From: CAYZBM01 sp964476705
Lineage (GTDB): Bacteria; Pseudomonadota; Alphaproteobacteria; Rickettsiales; UBA6187
DNA: 32,185 nucleotides
NCBI GenBank assembly: GCA_964476705.1
Contig: CAYZBM010000012.1
Location: forward strand, 1 to 32,185
Direction of reading: 5' to 3'
Made by a program: the position numbers and the translations under genes. Numbering within the stretch: position 1 is the stretch's first letter; each line of letters begins with the position of its first letter. The notes beneath the pieces are model-generated. The model was not told the DNA's origin and did no database searches. It saw only the letters and a program-made list of their open reading frames with translations. Below, piece after piece: positions 1 to 7,221 of this stretch.

Positions 1-25
1 ACACAATTATACGTTATATGATTAA

Positions 26-319
26 CTATTTGACACAGTTATTTGAACATACCCATATACCAGCTTTATCATTAGTATCTTTAGTTGTTATATATGCAAT
101 ATTACCTTCAATTTTAATATCTTTTATTTGCTCGAAAAGTTTAAGATCTATATTCCCCGTAATACATTTTTGTTCTTTAGACAACACTTTACTAAGGTTA
201 CTTTTATACACCAGCTTAAGAATAGCTATGGTAAATACTAAAATAGTACCTATAATTAGCACTACACCTAGAGTTTTAACAATTTTTTTAAGAATTCTAA
301 TTTGCTGTTCTTCTGTCAT
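26..319 (-). CDS. Small single-pass membrane protein, unknown function
   Basis: Predicts 97 residues. A charged start (about 1-13) is followed by one strongly hydrophobic segment at about residues 14-37, then a polar 60-residue tail with three cysteines (near residue 52 and in the motif CSNNC near the end). One membrane anchor with a soluble tail is the likely topology. It is divergent from rluD with only 29 bp between the two start codons, so they share a promoter region. A short membrane protein next to rluD is a familiar arrangement in alphaproteobacteria (DUF6476-type proteins have this shape), but I could not test membership. An open frame on the opposite strand (18-323) covers the same DNA and is judged a shadow. 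Confidence 0.65.
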   Translation of the reverse strand: MTEEQQIRILKKIVKTLGVVLIIGTILVFTIAILKLVYKSNLSKVLSKEQKCITGNIDLKLFEQIKDIKIEGNIAYITTKDTNDKAGIWVCSNNCVK

Positions 320-348
320 ATAAATTTATTTAGCGTTATTATAAAATT

Positions 349-1320
349 ATGAGTATTGATACTTTAAATATTAAGGCCGAACCCAAAGACATAAATAAAC
401 GTATAGATGTTCTGCTTCGCGAAAAAACTAATTTATCGAGAAGTAGAATCCAAGAACTTATTCGCCAAGGAAATCTTAAAAAAGCTCAAATAGTTATAAA
501 TGATTGCGACTATACAGTCAAACTAGATGATATATATTCATTAACTATACCAGCTCCTATTAGCTCACATATGCAAGAAACCAACATAGATCTTGATATA
601 GTCTATGAAGATGACGATCTTGCAGTTATCAATAAACAAGCCGGACTTACTGTCCATCCTGGAGCTGGCAATAAAAATAATACCCTAGCCAACGCCCTGC
701 TTTATCATTTTAAAGGTTCATTATCTGGAATTGGTGGTGTTGAAAGACCAGGTATTGTTCATAGACTCGATAAAAATACTAGTGGACTAATGATCATCGC
801 CAAAAATGATTCGAGCCATAATAAGTTAAGTGCTGCCATTAAAGAACGAAAAGTAAAAAGACGTTATCTAGCTTTTTGCTATCAAATTCCTAAACCTATA
901 AGTGGAGTTATTAACGAAAAAATAGGTAGACATCCCGTAAATAGAGTTAAAATGATGGTAGTAAACAAAAACTCTAAAGAAGCAATTACCCACTATGAGG
1001 TTAAGGAAAGCTATCTAAACGGAAAAGCATCTCTGGTAGAATGTAGATTGCAAACTGGTCGAACTCACCAAATTAGGGTCCATTTAGAACATATTAACAG
1101 CCCGGTAATTGGCGATATTTTATATGGAGTAAAACAAAGATCTAAAAATATTAAAGCTTTTCCCGAAGAAATTATCAATTATATAGCTACTCTAAACCGT
1201 CATGCTTTACATTCTTATTATTTAAGTTTTGCCCATCCTATATCTGAACAAGTTCTTGAATTTACTATAGATTTACCTAAGGAATTAATTCAATTAAAAC
1301 AACTGCTAGAAGATGCATAA
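349..1320 (+). CDS. rluD: 23S rRNA pseudouridine synthase RluD
   Basis: Predicts 323 residues, the usual RluD length. An S4 RNA-binding domain covers about residues 15-65 (KRIDVLLREKTNLSRSRIQ). The catalytic domain holds the family motif HRLDKNTSG at 138-146; Asp141 is the expected catalytic residue. A later motif, LQTGRTHQIRVHL, is also typical. In the best-studied homologues the enzyme isomerises three uridines in helix 69 of 23S rRNA (1911, 1915 and 1917 in E. coli), acting on the assembling large subunit. The gene is directly upstream of rpoH, a conserved alphaproteobacterial neighbourhood. RluC-type paralogues share the fold, so RluD is chosen from length, S4 domain and context. Confidence 0.93.
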   Translation: MSIDTLNIKAEPKDINKRIDVLLREKTNLSRSRIQELIRQGNLKKAQIVINDCDYTVKLDDIYSLTIPAPISSHMQETNIDLDIVYEDDDLAVINKQAGLTVHPGAGNKNNTLANALLYHFKGSLSGIGGVERPGIVHRLDKNTSGLMIIAKNDSSHNKLSAAIKERKVKRRYLAFCYQIPKPISGVINEKIGRHPVNRVKMMVVNKNSKEAITHYEVKESYLNGKASLVECRLQTGRTHQIRVHLEHINSPVIGDILYGVKQRSKNIKAFPEEIINYIATLNRHALHSYYLSFAHPISEQVLEFTIDLPKELIQLKQLLEDA

Positions 1321-1340
1321 ACACCCAAAAGCCAATCTTA

Positions 1341-1435
1341 TAGCATAGTTAGCTTAACTCTTGAATTCCAACTGATTATATGCTAGATTCAGCCGCCCTA
1401 AGGAAGGGTATTGGTTTATTCTAAAACCAGAGGAG
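1341..1435 (+). promoter_or_regulatory. rpoH leader with stacked hairpins next to the Shine-Dalgarno
   Basis: The 122-bp rluD-rpoH gap holds several inverted repeats: TAGCATA (1341-1347) with TATGCTA (1379-1385); CCCT (1396-1399) with AGGG (1405-1408); and TGGTTT (1412-1417) with AAACCA (1424-1429). The last stem ends two bases before the Shine-Dalgarno AGGAG (1431-1435), which itself is not paired in this fold. This may be a translational or transcriptional control leader for the heat-shock sigma factor. That is inference; no energy calculation was possible. Confidence 0.4.
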
Positions 1436-1442
1436 AAATATC

Positions 1443-2438
1443 ATGAAAAATAAAAAAACAGCTAAAAATGCTGATATTGATTTTAATAATGATAATGTCA
1501 ACAATGAGCAAGAAGAAAACGAGCCCAAAGATGAGCTTGAAGATAATTTGCTTGAACATAATGTTCCTGTAGTTTCCAGCGAATCTAATCTTGCTAGTTA
1601 CCTAGATAAAATAAGTAAATTTCCCTATCTCACTCAAGAAGAAGAAGAAACTCTGGCTAAAGATTGGGTAGATAATGGTAATGTAAAATCAGCACATAAA
1701 CTAGTTACTAGTCATTTAAGATTGGTGGCTAAAATTGCTTATGGCTTTAGAGGATATGGCCTACCATTACTTGAATTAATTTCCGAAGGAAATATTGGCC
1801 TTATGCATGCGGTAAAACGTTTTGATCCCAACAAAGGTTTCCGATTATCTACTTATGCTATGTGGTGGATTAAGGCAGCCATCCAAGAATATGTTTTACA
1901 TTCTTGGTCTTTAGTTAAGATTGGTACCACAGCAGCACAAAAAAAATTATTCTTTAGCCTACGTAAAGTTAAAAATCGTTTAAAAAAAGTTGATAATTCT
2001 AATCTTACTAAAGATGAAATTGCTGAGATTGCATCACGTCTTGATGTCTCAGAAAAAGAAGTTATTGAGATGGACAGCAGATTAACCCAAGCTGATAAAT
2101 CTCTTAATGTCTTAATTGGTGATAGCGAAGACGGTCATGAAATGATTGATTTTCTTCCCGCAAAAGAAGAAAACCAAGAAAATTCACTAATTAGTAAAGA
2201 TGATTTAAAATTTAAAAGAGCATTATTTGTTAAAGCTTTTGCTTTACTTACTGATCGTGAAAGAGAAGTGATTACCAAAAGAAGATTGGATGAACCGCAA
2301 ATAACTTTAGAAGATTTAAGTCAGCATTATAAAATATCTAGAGAAAGAGTAAGGCAAATCGAAAATAGAGCTTTAGAAAAACTACAAAATTTTGTACATG
2401 AATATTTGAATAAGAAAAAAGCTCTTCCTGCCGATTAA
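1443..2438 (+). CDS. rpoH: RNA polymerase heat-shock sigma factor RpoH (sigma-32)
   Basis: Predicts 331 residues. After an acidic, Asn/Glu-rich tail (about 1-45) come region 1.2, region 2 (ELISEGNIGLMHAVKRFDP; FRLSTYAMWWIKAAIQEY), the RpoH box QKKLFFSLR at 166-174 that separates this class from other sigma-70 proteins, and region 4.2 with the helix-turn-helix ISRERVRQIENRALEKL. It directs RNA polymerase to heat-shock promoters (chaperones, proteases). The start has a good AGGAG 7 bp upstream. The leader is hairpin-rich. The acidic N-terminal extension is longer than in E. coli RpoH. Confidence 0.96.
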   Translation: MKNKKTAKNADIDFNNDNVNNEQEENEPKDELEDNLLEHNVPVVSSESNLASYLDKISKFPYLTQEEEETLAKDWVDNGNVKSAHKLVTSHLRLVAKIAYGFRGYGLPLLELISEGNIGLMHAVKRFDPNKGFRLSTYAMWWIKAAIQEYVLHSWSLVKIGTTAAQKKLFFSLRKVKNRLKKVDNSNLTKDEIAEIASRLDVSEKEVIEMDSRLTQADKSLNVLIGDSEDGHEMIDFLPAKEENQENSLISKDDLKFKRALFVKAFALLTDREREVITKRRLDEPQITLEDLSQHYKISRERVRQIENRALEKLQNFVHEYLNKKKALPAD

Positions 2439-2466
2439 CAAAATTTAATAAGGTATTTAATTATAT

Positions 2467-3642
2467 ATGGTAAGTAACCAGATTGAAGATTTAAAAAAAA
2501 TTTCCACTCCAGAATTTATTCAAGTAATATTTAATAGCGCTTTAGATGCTATCATTTGTACCGATGAAAATTATAAAATAATTTTAGCCAATGAAACTAG
2601 CTGCAAATTAACCGGTTATAACCATCAAGAAATATATGGTAAAGATATCAGCTATATTATCAAAGACGAAAAGAATGATTTAAAAAAAATATTAGAAAAT
2701 TCTTTAAAAAATATAGATAGATGTTTAGCTATAAGAAATAATAATAGCCAATTCCCAGTTGGTATCTCTAGTCATAAAATAAATTTAAGTCATAATAATC
2801 AAATAATTTTTATAATTTTCTTGCATAATCTTTCCCACGAAAATGAAATAGAAAATAAAATAACTAAATTCAGAGATAGATTAGCTTTAATTCATTTCGA
2901 GATGCAAAAAGCCCGTTATGAAGCTGAAAAAGCTAATTACCACAAGAGTCTATTTTTAGCTAATATGAGTCATGAAATAAGAACTCCATTAAATGGAATT
3001 TTAGGCATGACCGAACTACTAATGAATACCGAACTTTCTGAAAAACAGCAAAAATATATGAATCGCATTTATGAAGCTGGTGATTTATTATTATCTATCA
3101 TTAACGATATTTTAGATTTCTCAAAAATTGAAGCCGGCCAGATGCATCTCGATATTACCGAATGTAATTTGGTAGAAATTATTAATAATGCCTATAATAT
3201 ACTCAGCGTTAAGGCCAAAGCGAATAATACTATTATTAATATAATTACTCCGGATAATCTTCCACAAGTTATGGCCGATCAACTACGCTTAAATCAAGTT
3301 ATTTTAAATCTTTTAAGCAATGCAATAAAATTTACTAAAAATGGTAAAATAGAAATAAAACTACAAACTGCTATATTAGAAACTGACGAAATGAATATAA
3401 TGTTGAGTATAAAAGATAGTGGAATTGGCATAGCAAAAGAGGCCTTAGTTCATATTTTTGATAAATTTTCTCAAGCTGATATTTCAACCACCAGAAAATA
3501 TGGCGGAACTGGATTGGGATTGGCTATTTGTAAGAAAATTATTGAAATGATGGATGGTAAAATTAGCGTAACTAGTGAAGTTGGCAAAGGTTCAAATTTT
3601 TATTTTAACCTAACCCTGCCCATTTATAAAAATGAAATCTAA
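2467..3642 (+). CDS. Soluble PAS-domain sensor histidine kinase
   Basis: Predicts 391 residues without membrane segments, so it is cytosolic. A PAS domain spans about residues 15-125 (FNSALDAIICTDENYKIILANE). A coiled segment (130-160) leads to the dimerisation/phosphoacceptor helix with FLANMSHEIRTPLNGILGM, His169 being the phosphorylated residue. The ATPase domain shows the N box with Asn285, the G1 box DSGIG (317-321) and the G2 box GGTGLGL (346-352). The PAS ligand cannot be predicted. The sequence type is that of hybrid kinases (BarA-like), but the receiver is missing from the C-terminus; a receiver-only gene starts 22 bp downstream, so the pair may be a split hybrid kinase. Co-transcription with rpoH (28-bp gap) is plausible. 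Confidence 0.92.
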   Translation: MVSNQIEDLKKISTPEFIQVIFNSALDAIICTDENYKIILANETSCKLTGYNHQEIYGKDISYIIKDEKNDLKKILENSLKNIDRCLAIRNNNSQFPVGISSHKINLSHNNQIIFIIFLHNLSHENEIENKITKFRDRLALIHFEMQKARYEAEKANYHKSLFLANMSHEIRTPLNGILGMTELLMNTELSEKQQKYMNRIYEAGDLLLSIINDILDFSKIEAGQMHLDITECNLVEIINNAYNILSVKAKANNTIINIITPDNLPQVMADQLRLNQVILNLLSNAIKFTKNGKIEIKLQTAILETDEMNIMLSIKDSGIGIAKEALVHIFDKFSQADISTTRKYGGTGLGLAICKKIIEMMDGKISVTSEVGKGSNFYFNLTLPIYKNEI

Positions 3643-3664
3643 CCAAATATAAATAGGACTAATA

Positions 3665-4060
3665 ATGCAAAAATTAGAAGTGATATTTTCAGATACAAAT
3701 ATTTTGGTTGTAGATGATTATTATGTAAATCAAGAATTAACTAAAGATATGTTAGAATTATTAGGATGCACTGTAGATATTGCCAGCAATGGCCTTGAAG
3801 CTATTGAAATGTACAAAAAAAATAAATATGCTTTAATTTTTATGGATATCCAAATGCCGGAGATGGATGGTTTTGCCGCAACTAAAATAATTAGAGCTAG
3901 TGAAGAAAATTTCCATATCCCAATAATCGCAATAACTGCCGGAGCCTTAGCTGAAGATCGAGCAAAATGTTTAAATGTAGGAATGGATGATTATATCAGC
4001 AAGCCAATTAAAGGCGAAAATCTAAAAACAGTCTTAGAAAAGTTTGTAAAACAAAAATAG
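3665..4060 (+). CDS. Single-domain response regulator (receiver only)
   Basis: Predicts 131 residues, a complete CheY-like receiver without output domain. The acidic pair is Asp17/Asp18, the phosphoacceptor is Asp61 in IFMDIQMPEMDG, the switch threonine is Thr91 (AITAGA) and the conserved lysine is Lys113 (ISKP). This motif set is typical of receivers fused to hybrid kinases. It lies between two histidine kinase genes (22 bp after the first, 34 bp before the second), so it is the likely phosphate acceptor of one or both and may pass phosphate on in a relay. The frame differs from that of the upstream kinase, so a split is not a simple in-frame stop codon. Confidence 0.92.
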   Translation: MQKLEVIFSDTNILVVDDYYVNQELTKDMLELLGCTVDIASNGLEAIEMYKKNKYALIFMDIQMPEMDGFAATKIIRASEENFHIPIIAITAGALAEDRAKCLNVGMDDYISKPIKGENLKTVLEKFVKQK

Positions 4061-4094
4061 CTAATCTAATGTAAAAGAGAATATAATAAATATT

Positions 4095-4811
4095 ATGAAC
4101 ACCAATAAAACAACTCAAGCAGCTACCGAAAAAAAATTTGAAAATCTTACTAAAGACTTTGAAAATTTTGCCTATATCACCTCTCACGATTTAACTGATC
4201 CTTTAAGAGGAGCTTTAGCTAATTGTGAAATTTTAGCCGCCAAATTATCTAATAATGAGAATAGAGATACTTTACTTTTAATTGAGAATGATATTAAACA
4301 TATTTTAAACAAAATAAAAATCTTACGCGAATATTCTTATCTTATCTGTAGAAAAATTAAAAAAGATAAAATAATTTTTAAAGATATTTTACCGAAAGTT
4401 TATGAAGAATTAAAAGAAAAAATTACTCATACTAAAGCTGAGCTTTTTGAGGAAAATCTCCCTGTAGAAATTTATGGTTTTGAACCTTATATAACTAGAA
4501 TATTTAAAGAGCTAATTGAAAATGCTCTAATTTATAAGTGCTCTAAACATCCACAAATAACTATTTCAGGAACTGAAACTGATAATGAGTGGATATTTAG
4601 CATCAGCGATAACGGCAAAGGTTTTAACCCTGTCTATAAAGAACTTATTTTTGCTTTATTTCAAAAAATAGATCCCGAGCAAAATAAAGAGCATCAAGGT
4701 GCAGGCCTTGCTTTTGTAAAAAAAATAGTTGAGCTTCATGGCGGCAAAATATGGTTTGAAAGTGAAGAAGATTTAGGCAGTAAGTTTTTCTTTAGTTTAA
4801 AAAAATCATAA
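4095..4811 (+). CDS. Small sensorless histidine kinase
   Basis: Predicts 238 residues consisting only of kinase core. The phosphoacceptor helix carries SHDLTDPLR with His31, the H-box variant of the phytochrome-like kinase group. The ATPase part has Asn144 in ELIENALIY, the G1 box DNGKG (173-177) and a short G2 box GAGLAF (203-208). There is no PAS, GAF or membrane segment, so the signal must come from a partner protein or from the neighbouring PAS kinase. It closes the kinase-receiver-kinase cluster behind rpoH. The H box and nucleotide-binding motifs look intact, so activity is expected. Confidence 0.88.
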   Translation: MNTNKTTQAATEKKFENLTKDFENFAYITSHDLTDPLRGALANCEILAAKLSNNENRDTLLLIENDIKHILNKIKILREYSYLICRKIKKDKIIFKDILPKVYEELKEKITHTKAELFEENLPVEIYGFEPYITRIFKELIENALIYKCSKHPQITISGTETDNEWIFSISDNGKGFNPVYKELIFALFQKIDPEQNKEHQGAGLAFVKKIVELHGGKIWFESEEDLGSKFFFSLKKS

Positions 4812-4968
4812 TATAGTAGATTAAGAAAGAATTGACAGTAAAATACATATATAATAAATTCTTTCTATAATGCTACATATCCCGAAAAAACATATACTTA
4901 CAATACTATTTTATGTTTTATTCGGGATCCATAAATACATTCATTTCAATTAAGAAATACTATAGAAA
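4811..4968 (+). repeat. Left copy of a 158-bp structured inverted element
   Basis: This copy starts at the stop codon of the preceding kinase gene. A reverse-complement copy, identical at roughly four positions in five by eye, lies at 6967-7122. Internal stems: AGAAAGAATT (4824-4833) with AATTCTTTCT (4857-4866); ATCCCGAA plus AAAACATA (4879-4894) with TATGTTTT plus TTCGGGAT (4912-4928) around one bulged base; ATTTC/GAAAT (4943-4958). An alternative long-range stem joins TTTCTATA (4862-4869) to TATAGAAA (4961-4968) and would compete with the first hairpin. The copies differ by paired changes that keep the stems. No coding capacity or transposase is seen. It may be a MITE or Rickettsia-type palindromic element, or a structured RNA/terminator. 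Confidence 0.85.
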
Positions 4969-4991
4969 CCACAAAGAATAATAGGGTTAAC

Positions 4992-5037
4992 GTTCGTTTA
5001 CGCATAATGCGAACAATGTTATTGATTAATATATTAA
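4992..5037 (+). promoter_or_regulatory. Palindromes upstream of the first repeat-protein gene
   Basis: Two palindromes lie between the left element and the gene at 5091: CGCATAATGCG (5001-5011), enclosed by GTTCG/CGAAC (4992-5014), and TTAATATATTAA (5026-5037). The latter 12-mer recurs upstream of the paralogue (7190-7201) and at 26130-26141. They look like protein-binding sites or part of a promoter region. No clear -35/-10 pair could be assigned. Confidence 0.35.
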
Positions 5038-5090
5038 CTTACTATATAAATCACTTAATTTATTAAAAATTTAACTATTAGTAGGTTCTC

Positions 5091-6815
5091 ATGGCACATG
5101 ATAAAGCAAAGAATACAGCACCAAAAGATATGGTAAATTATCTAATTGAACTTGCTGATAAAATAAATAAATTCAAGGATAATAGCCATGAAGACTACCA
5201 AAACATTTATAACGAGGTAAAACAACTCCGTGATAATATAGAAAAAAAACCAGAATTCTCGGAGTTTAAGAATCAACCCAATTCTCATGGCAGGATATTA
5301 TTTATATTGTATACTTTATTAACCACGAAACAATACTCAGTAAGTGACCAGAAAGAAAATGATGAGAGCATACTAGCTATATTAGTAAAAGCTGATGAAA
5401 TGGGGCATATCGGAGCTACAAACTCTTTAGGAAAATATTATAGTGACCAGAAAAATTTAAGAAAATCTATCTTCTACTATAAAAAAGCATTTGATTCGGA
5501 TTATAGTAATTATTATCAAGGAGATTCGGTCAAGAAAGCAGCTAGCTATAATTTGGGCAATTACTCTATAGACCTGGTTGAAGCTATGCGTATTGACAAA
5601 TCAAACATTGTCAACTGTATGAGACGTACAGGAAAAAATGCATATAGAAATGGAAGAAATACTAAAAAACTCTATGATGAATTATATAAATTAGGCGATA
5701 TAGTAGAAAAAAAAGACGAATTTAGCGAGTTTAAGGATACAGAGCTTCATTATGATATATTAACTTTACTTTTTCACTTATTTTATACATCTAAAACCGA
5801 AGATGGAATTGCTACTAAGGAAGACGAAATATTAAATCTTATAAATGGAGTTAGGCGTGCTGCAAGCAAAGGTTTTAAACCCGCAAAAGAATATCTTAAG
5901 ATCTATGAAGAAAATACCCTAAAAGACTCTATAACTGAATTGGATGATAAAGTTAACTATCCAAATAATTCGGCAGAATATCCTAATATTGATCAAGAGC
6001 TCCAAAGATTACGTAATTACATAGAAACAGAAGATACAGTCAAGGATTGTCGGAATAATCCAAATTATCATGGAAGATTATTATATGCTATGTATAAAAT
6101 ATCCCAATGGACAAGATTAAATCAAAAAAACCCAAAAGAATATGACGATGATTCTATAGCTATATTAGTAGAAGCTAATCAAATGGGACATATCGGAGCT
6201 ATGAATTCTTTAGGTCAACATTTTGAAGATAAAAATAATCCTCAAGAAGCTGTATATTATTATAAAAAAGCAATCGACACAACTCACCAAGAAGAGTTTT
6301 ATATAGAAGATGCAAGGAAAGTTGCTAGTGATAATTTAAATCGATTTCCTATAAATCTAGTTGAAGCTAAATATGTTACAACACAAAACATACTTGGCTG
6401 CATTCATAGTACCACAGCTGAACTAAGAAGGAAAGATACTAAAAACTATAGAAAAATTTTTACTGAATTAACAAAATTAGCTAATAAAATAGACTCAAAG
6501 CCAGAGTTTGCAGAAAATTTTAAGCATAAACCTACTCATAACGTTATATTAAGTTTGATATTTGATCTAGTTTCTGATCCTGCAACAAAAGAGGTAATTT
6601 CTCCAACCGAAGAAGAAATGCAATTGGCCCTAACAGGATTAAAAAAAGCCGCAAACCAAGGTTACGAATATGCACAAGAAAAGCTTAAAAAGCAAGGCCT
6701 ATGGACGGAAGATGACAATCTCTTAGATTTTTCAAAAGAAGATGCAAGAGAACTAAATTCTAGCTTAGAAGAGGCCAGATTAATAACTGTTCCAAAAGAA
6801 GCTCAGCATAAATAA
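5091..6815 (+). CDS. Sel1/TPR-like repeat protein with internal duplication
   Basis: Predicts 574 mostly charged residues with no signal peptide or membrane segment. Residues about 12-275 and 278-540 are diverged copies of one unit. Each unit holds a roughly 37-residue module (38-74 and 193-229 in the first; 299-335 and 455-491 in the second) of pattern Y.EL..L...IE.K.EF..F....H..IL, a Sel1-like hairpin (GHIGATNSLG through YYKKAF at 105-134; GHIGAMNSLG through YYKKAI at 366-395) and a shorter A..G...A...L helix pair near 255-270 and 518-533. Sel1/TPR folds bind proteins and occur in effectors of intracellular bacteria; an effector role here is inference. The paralogue at 7222-8076 has one unit. 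The gene is bracketed by the inverted elements and followed by an ankyrin remnant. No named family is recognised. Confidence 0.8.
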   Translation: MAHDKAKNTAPKDMVNYLIELADKINKFKDNSHEDYQNIYNEVKQLRDNIEKKPEFSEFKNQPNSHGRILFILYTLLTTKQYSVSDQKENDESILAILVKADEMGHIGATNSLGKYYSDQKNLRKSIFYYKKAFDSDYSNYYQGDSVKKAASYNLGNYSIDLVEAMRIDKSNIVNCMRRTGKNAYRNGRNTKKLYDELYKLGDIVEKKDEFSEFKDTELHYDILTLLFHLFYTSKTEDGIATKEDEILNLINGVRRAASKGFKPAKEYLKIYEENTLKDSITELDDKVNYPNNSAEYPNIDQELQRLRNYIETEDTVKDCRNNPNYHGRLLYAMYKISQWTRLNQKNPKEYDDDSIAILVEANQMGHIGAMNSLGQHFEDKNNPQEAVYYYKKAIDTTHQEEFYIEDARKVASDNLNRFPINLVEAKYVTTQNILGCIHSTTAELRRKDTKNYRKIFTELTKLANKIDSKPEFAENFKHKPTHNVILSLIFDLVSDPATKEVISPTEEEMQLALTGLKKAANQGYEYAQEKLKKQGLWTEDDNLLDFSKEDARELNSSLEEARLITVPKEAQHK

Positions 6816-6821
6816 ATTCTA

Positions 6822-6887
6822 TCATCTCTCAGAAATCGCGCTAATTACCGCCAACTTACCTTCACGCTTGGCGGTTTCTAAAATCGT
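6822..6887 (-). pseudogene. Remnant: last ~20 codons of an ankyrin-repeat gene
   Basis: On the minus strand this reads TILETAKREGKLAVISAIS plus two residues and a stop (TGA at 6822-6824). It matches the C-terminus of the intact ankyrin protein at 8080-8544 (TALDTAKREGKLAVISAIS plus two residues). It sits 6 bp behind the end of the first repeat gene, in the same relation the intact ankyrin gene has to the second. The rest of the gene is absent. The best explanation is tandem duplication of a repeat-gene/ankyrin cassette followed by deletion of one ankyrin copy. Confidence 0.85.
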
Positions 6888-6966
6888 GCTAACTTTAAAA
6901 CATATCAATAAATAGCAGCATTTTTTTATTACAAAATATTCAAATATTTTATTTACAATAATATAT

Positions 6967-7122
6967 TTTCTATAGTATTTCATGATTGAAATGACCTATA
7001 TTATGGATCCTGAACAAAACATAAATAGTATTATAAGTATATGTTTTTTCAGGATATGTAGCATCATAGAAATAATTTAATAATTATTGATTAGAGGTAA
7101 ATTATTTCTTGATCTACTATAT
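6967..7122 (-). repeat. Right copy of the structured inverted element
   Basis: This is the reverse complement of the 4811-4968 element with scattered changes. The stems are kept: AGAAATAATTT (7068-7078) with AAATTATTTCT (7099-7109); ATCCTGAA (7007-7014) plus AAAACATA (7016-7023) with TATGTTTT plus TTCAGGAT (7040-7055), with the bulge at the same place (C7015); ATTTC/GAAAT (6977-6992); outer TTTCTATA (6967-6974) with an ATAGAAA counterpart near 7066-7072. Relative to the left copy, a G-C pair in the first stem is a T-A pair and a C-G pair in the second is a T-A pair. This is what selection for the fold would leave. Confidence 0.85.
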
Positions 7123-7162
7123 TTTTTTATAAGTAACTGTAAATAATTCTTGTTTTTATTTT

Positions 7163-7201
7163 ATATTAACATATTAATAATCGAAAATGTTAATATATTA
7201 A
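7163..7201 (+). promoter_or_regulatory. Inverted repeat and TTAATATATTAA palindrome before the second repeat gene
   Basis: ATATTAACAT (7163-7172) is repeated in inverted orientation as ATGTTAATAT (7187-7196) with 14 bp between, and the right arm runs into TTAATATATTAA (7190-7201). The block ends 20 bp before the ATG at 7222, so it is placed like an operator or a leader hairpin. Its position before both repeat-protein genes supports a shared regulator; that is inference. Confidence 0.4.
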
Positions 7202-7221
7202 TTAAAACCGAGAATTGATTT

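Larger units (their letters stand above)
6888..7221. other. Non-coding spacer: AT-rich DNA, right element copy, operator-like repeats
   Basis: Together with the remnant this makes a 406-bp stretch without an intact gene. 6888-6966 is AT-rich with nothing recognisable. 6967-7122 is the right copy of the inverted element. 7123-7221 holds the palindromes listed separately. No tRNA, further gene fragment or insertion sequence was seen. Confidence 0.7.

Noticed and set aside
18..323. Plus-strand open frame opposite the small membrane protein gene
   Set aside because: It mirrors the minus-strand gene, which has a regular membrane helix and a start placed divergently to rluD; the plus frame has no such features.
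1341..1442. ROSE-type RNA thermometer in the rpoH leader
   Set aside because: The anti-Shine-Dalgarno stretch typical of ROSE elements is absent; the Shine-Dalgarno lies outside the visible stems.
4811..7122. Inverted elements read as terminal repeats of a composite transposon carrying the repeat gene
   Set aside because: No transposase, no target-site duplication recognised at the outer ends, and the elements have internal conserved hairpins that simple terminal repeats do not need.
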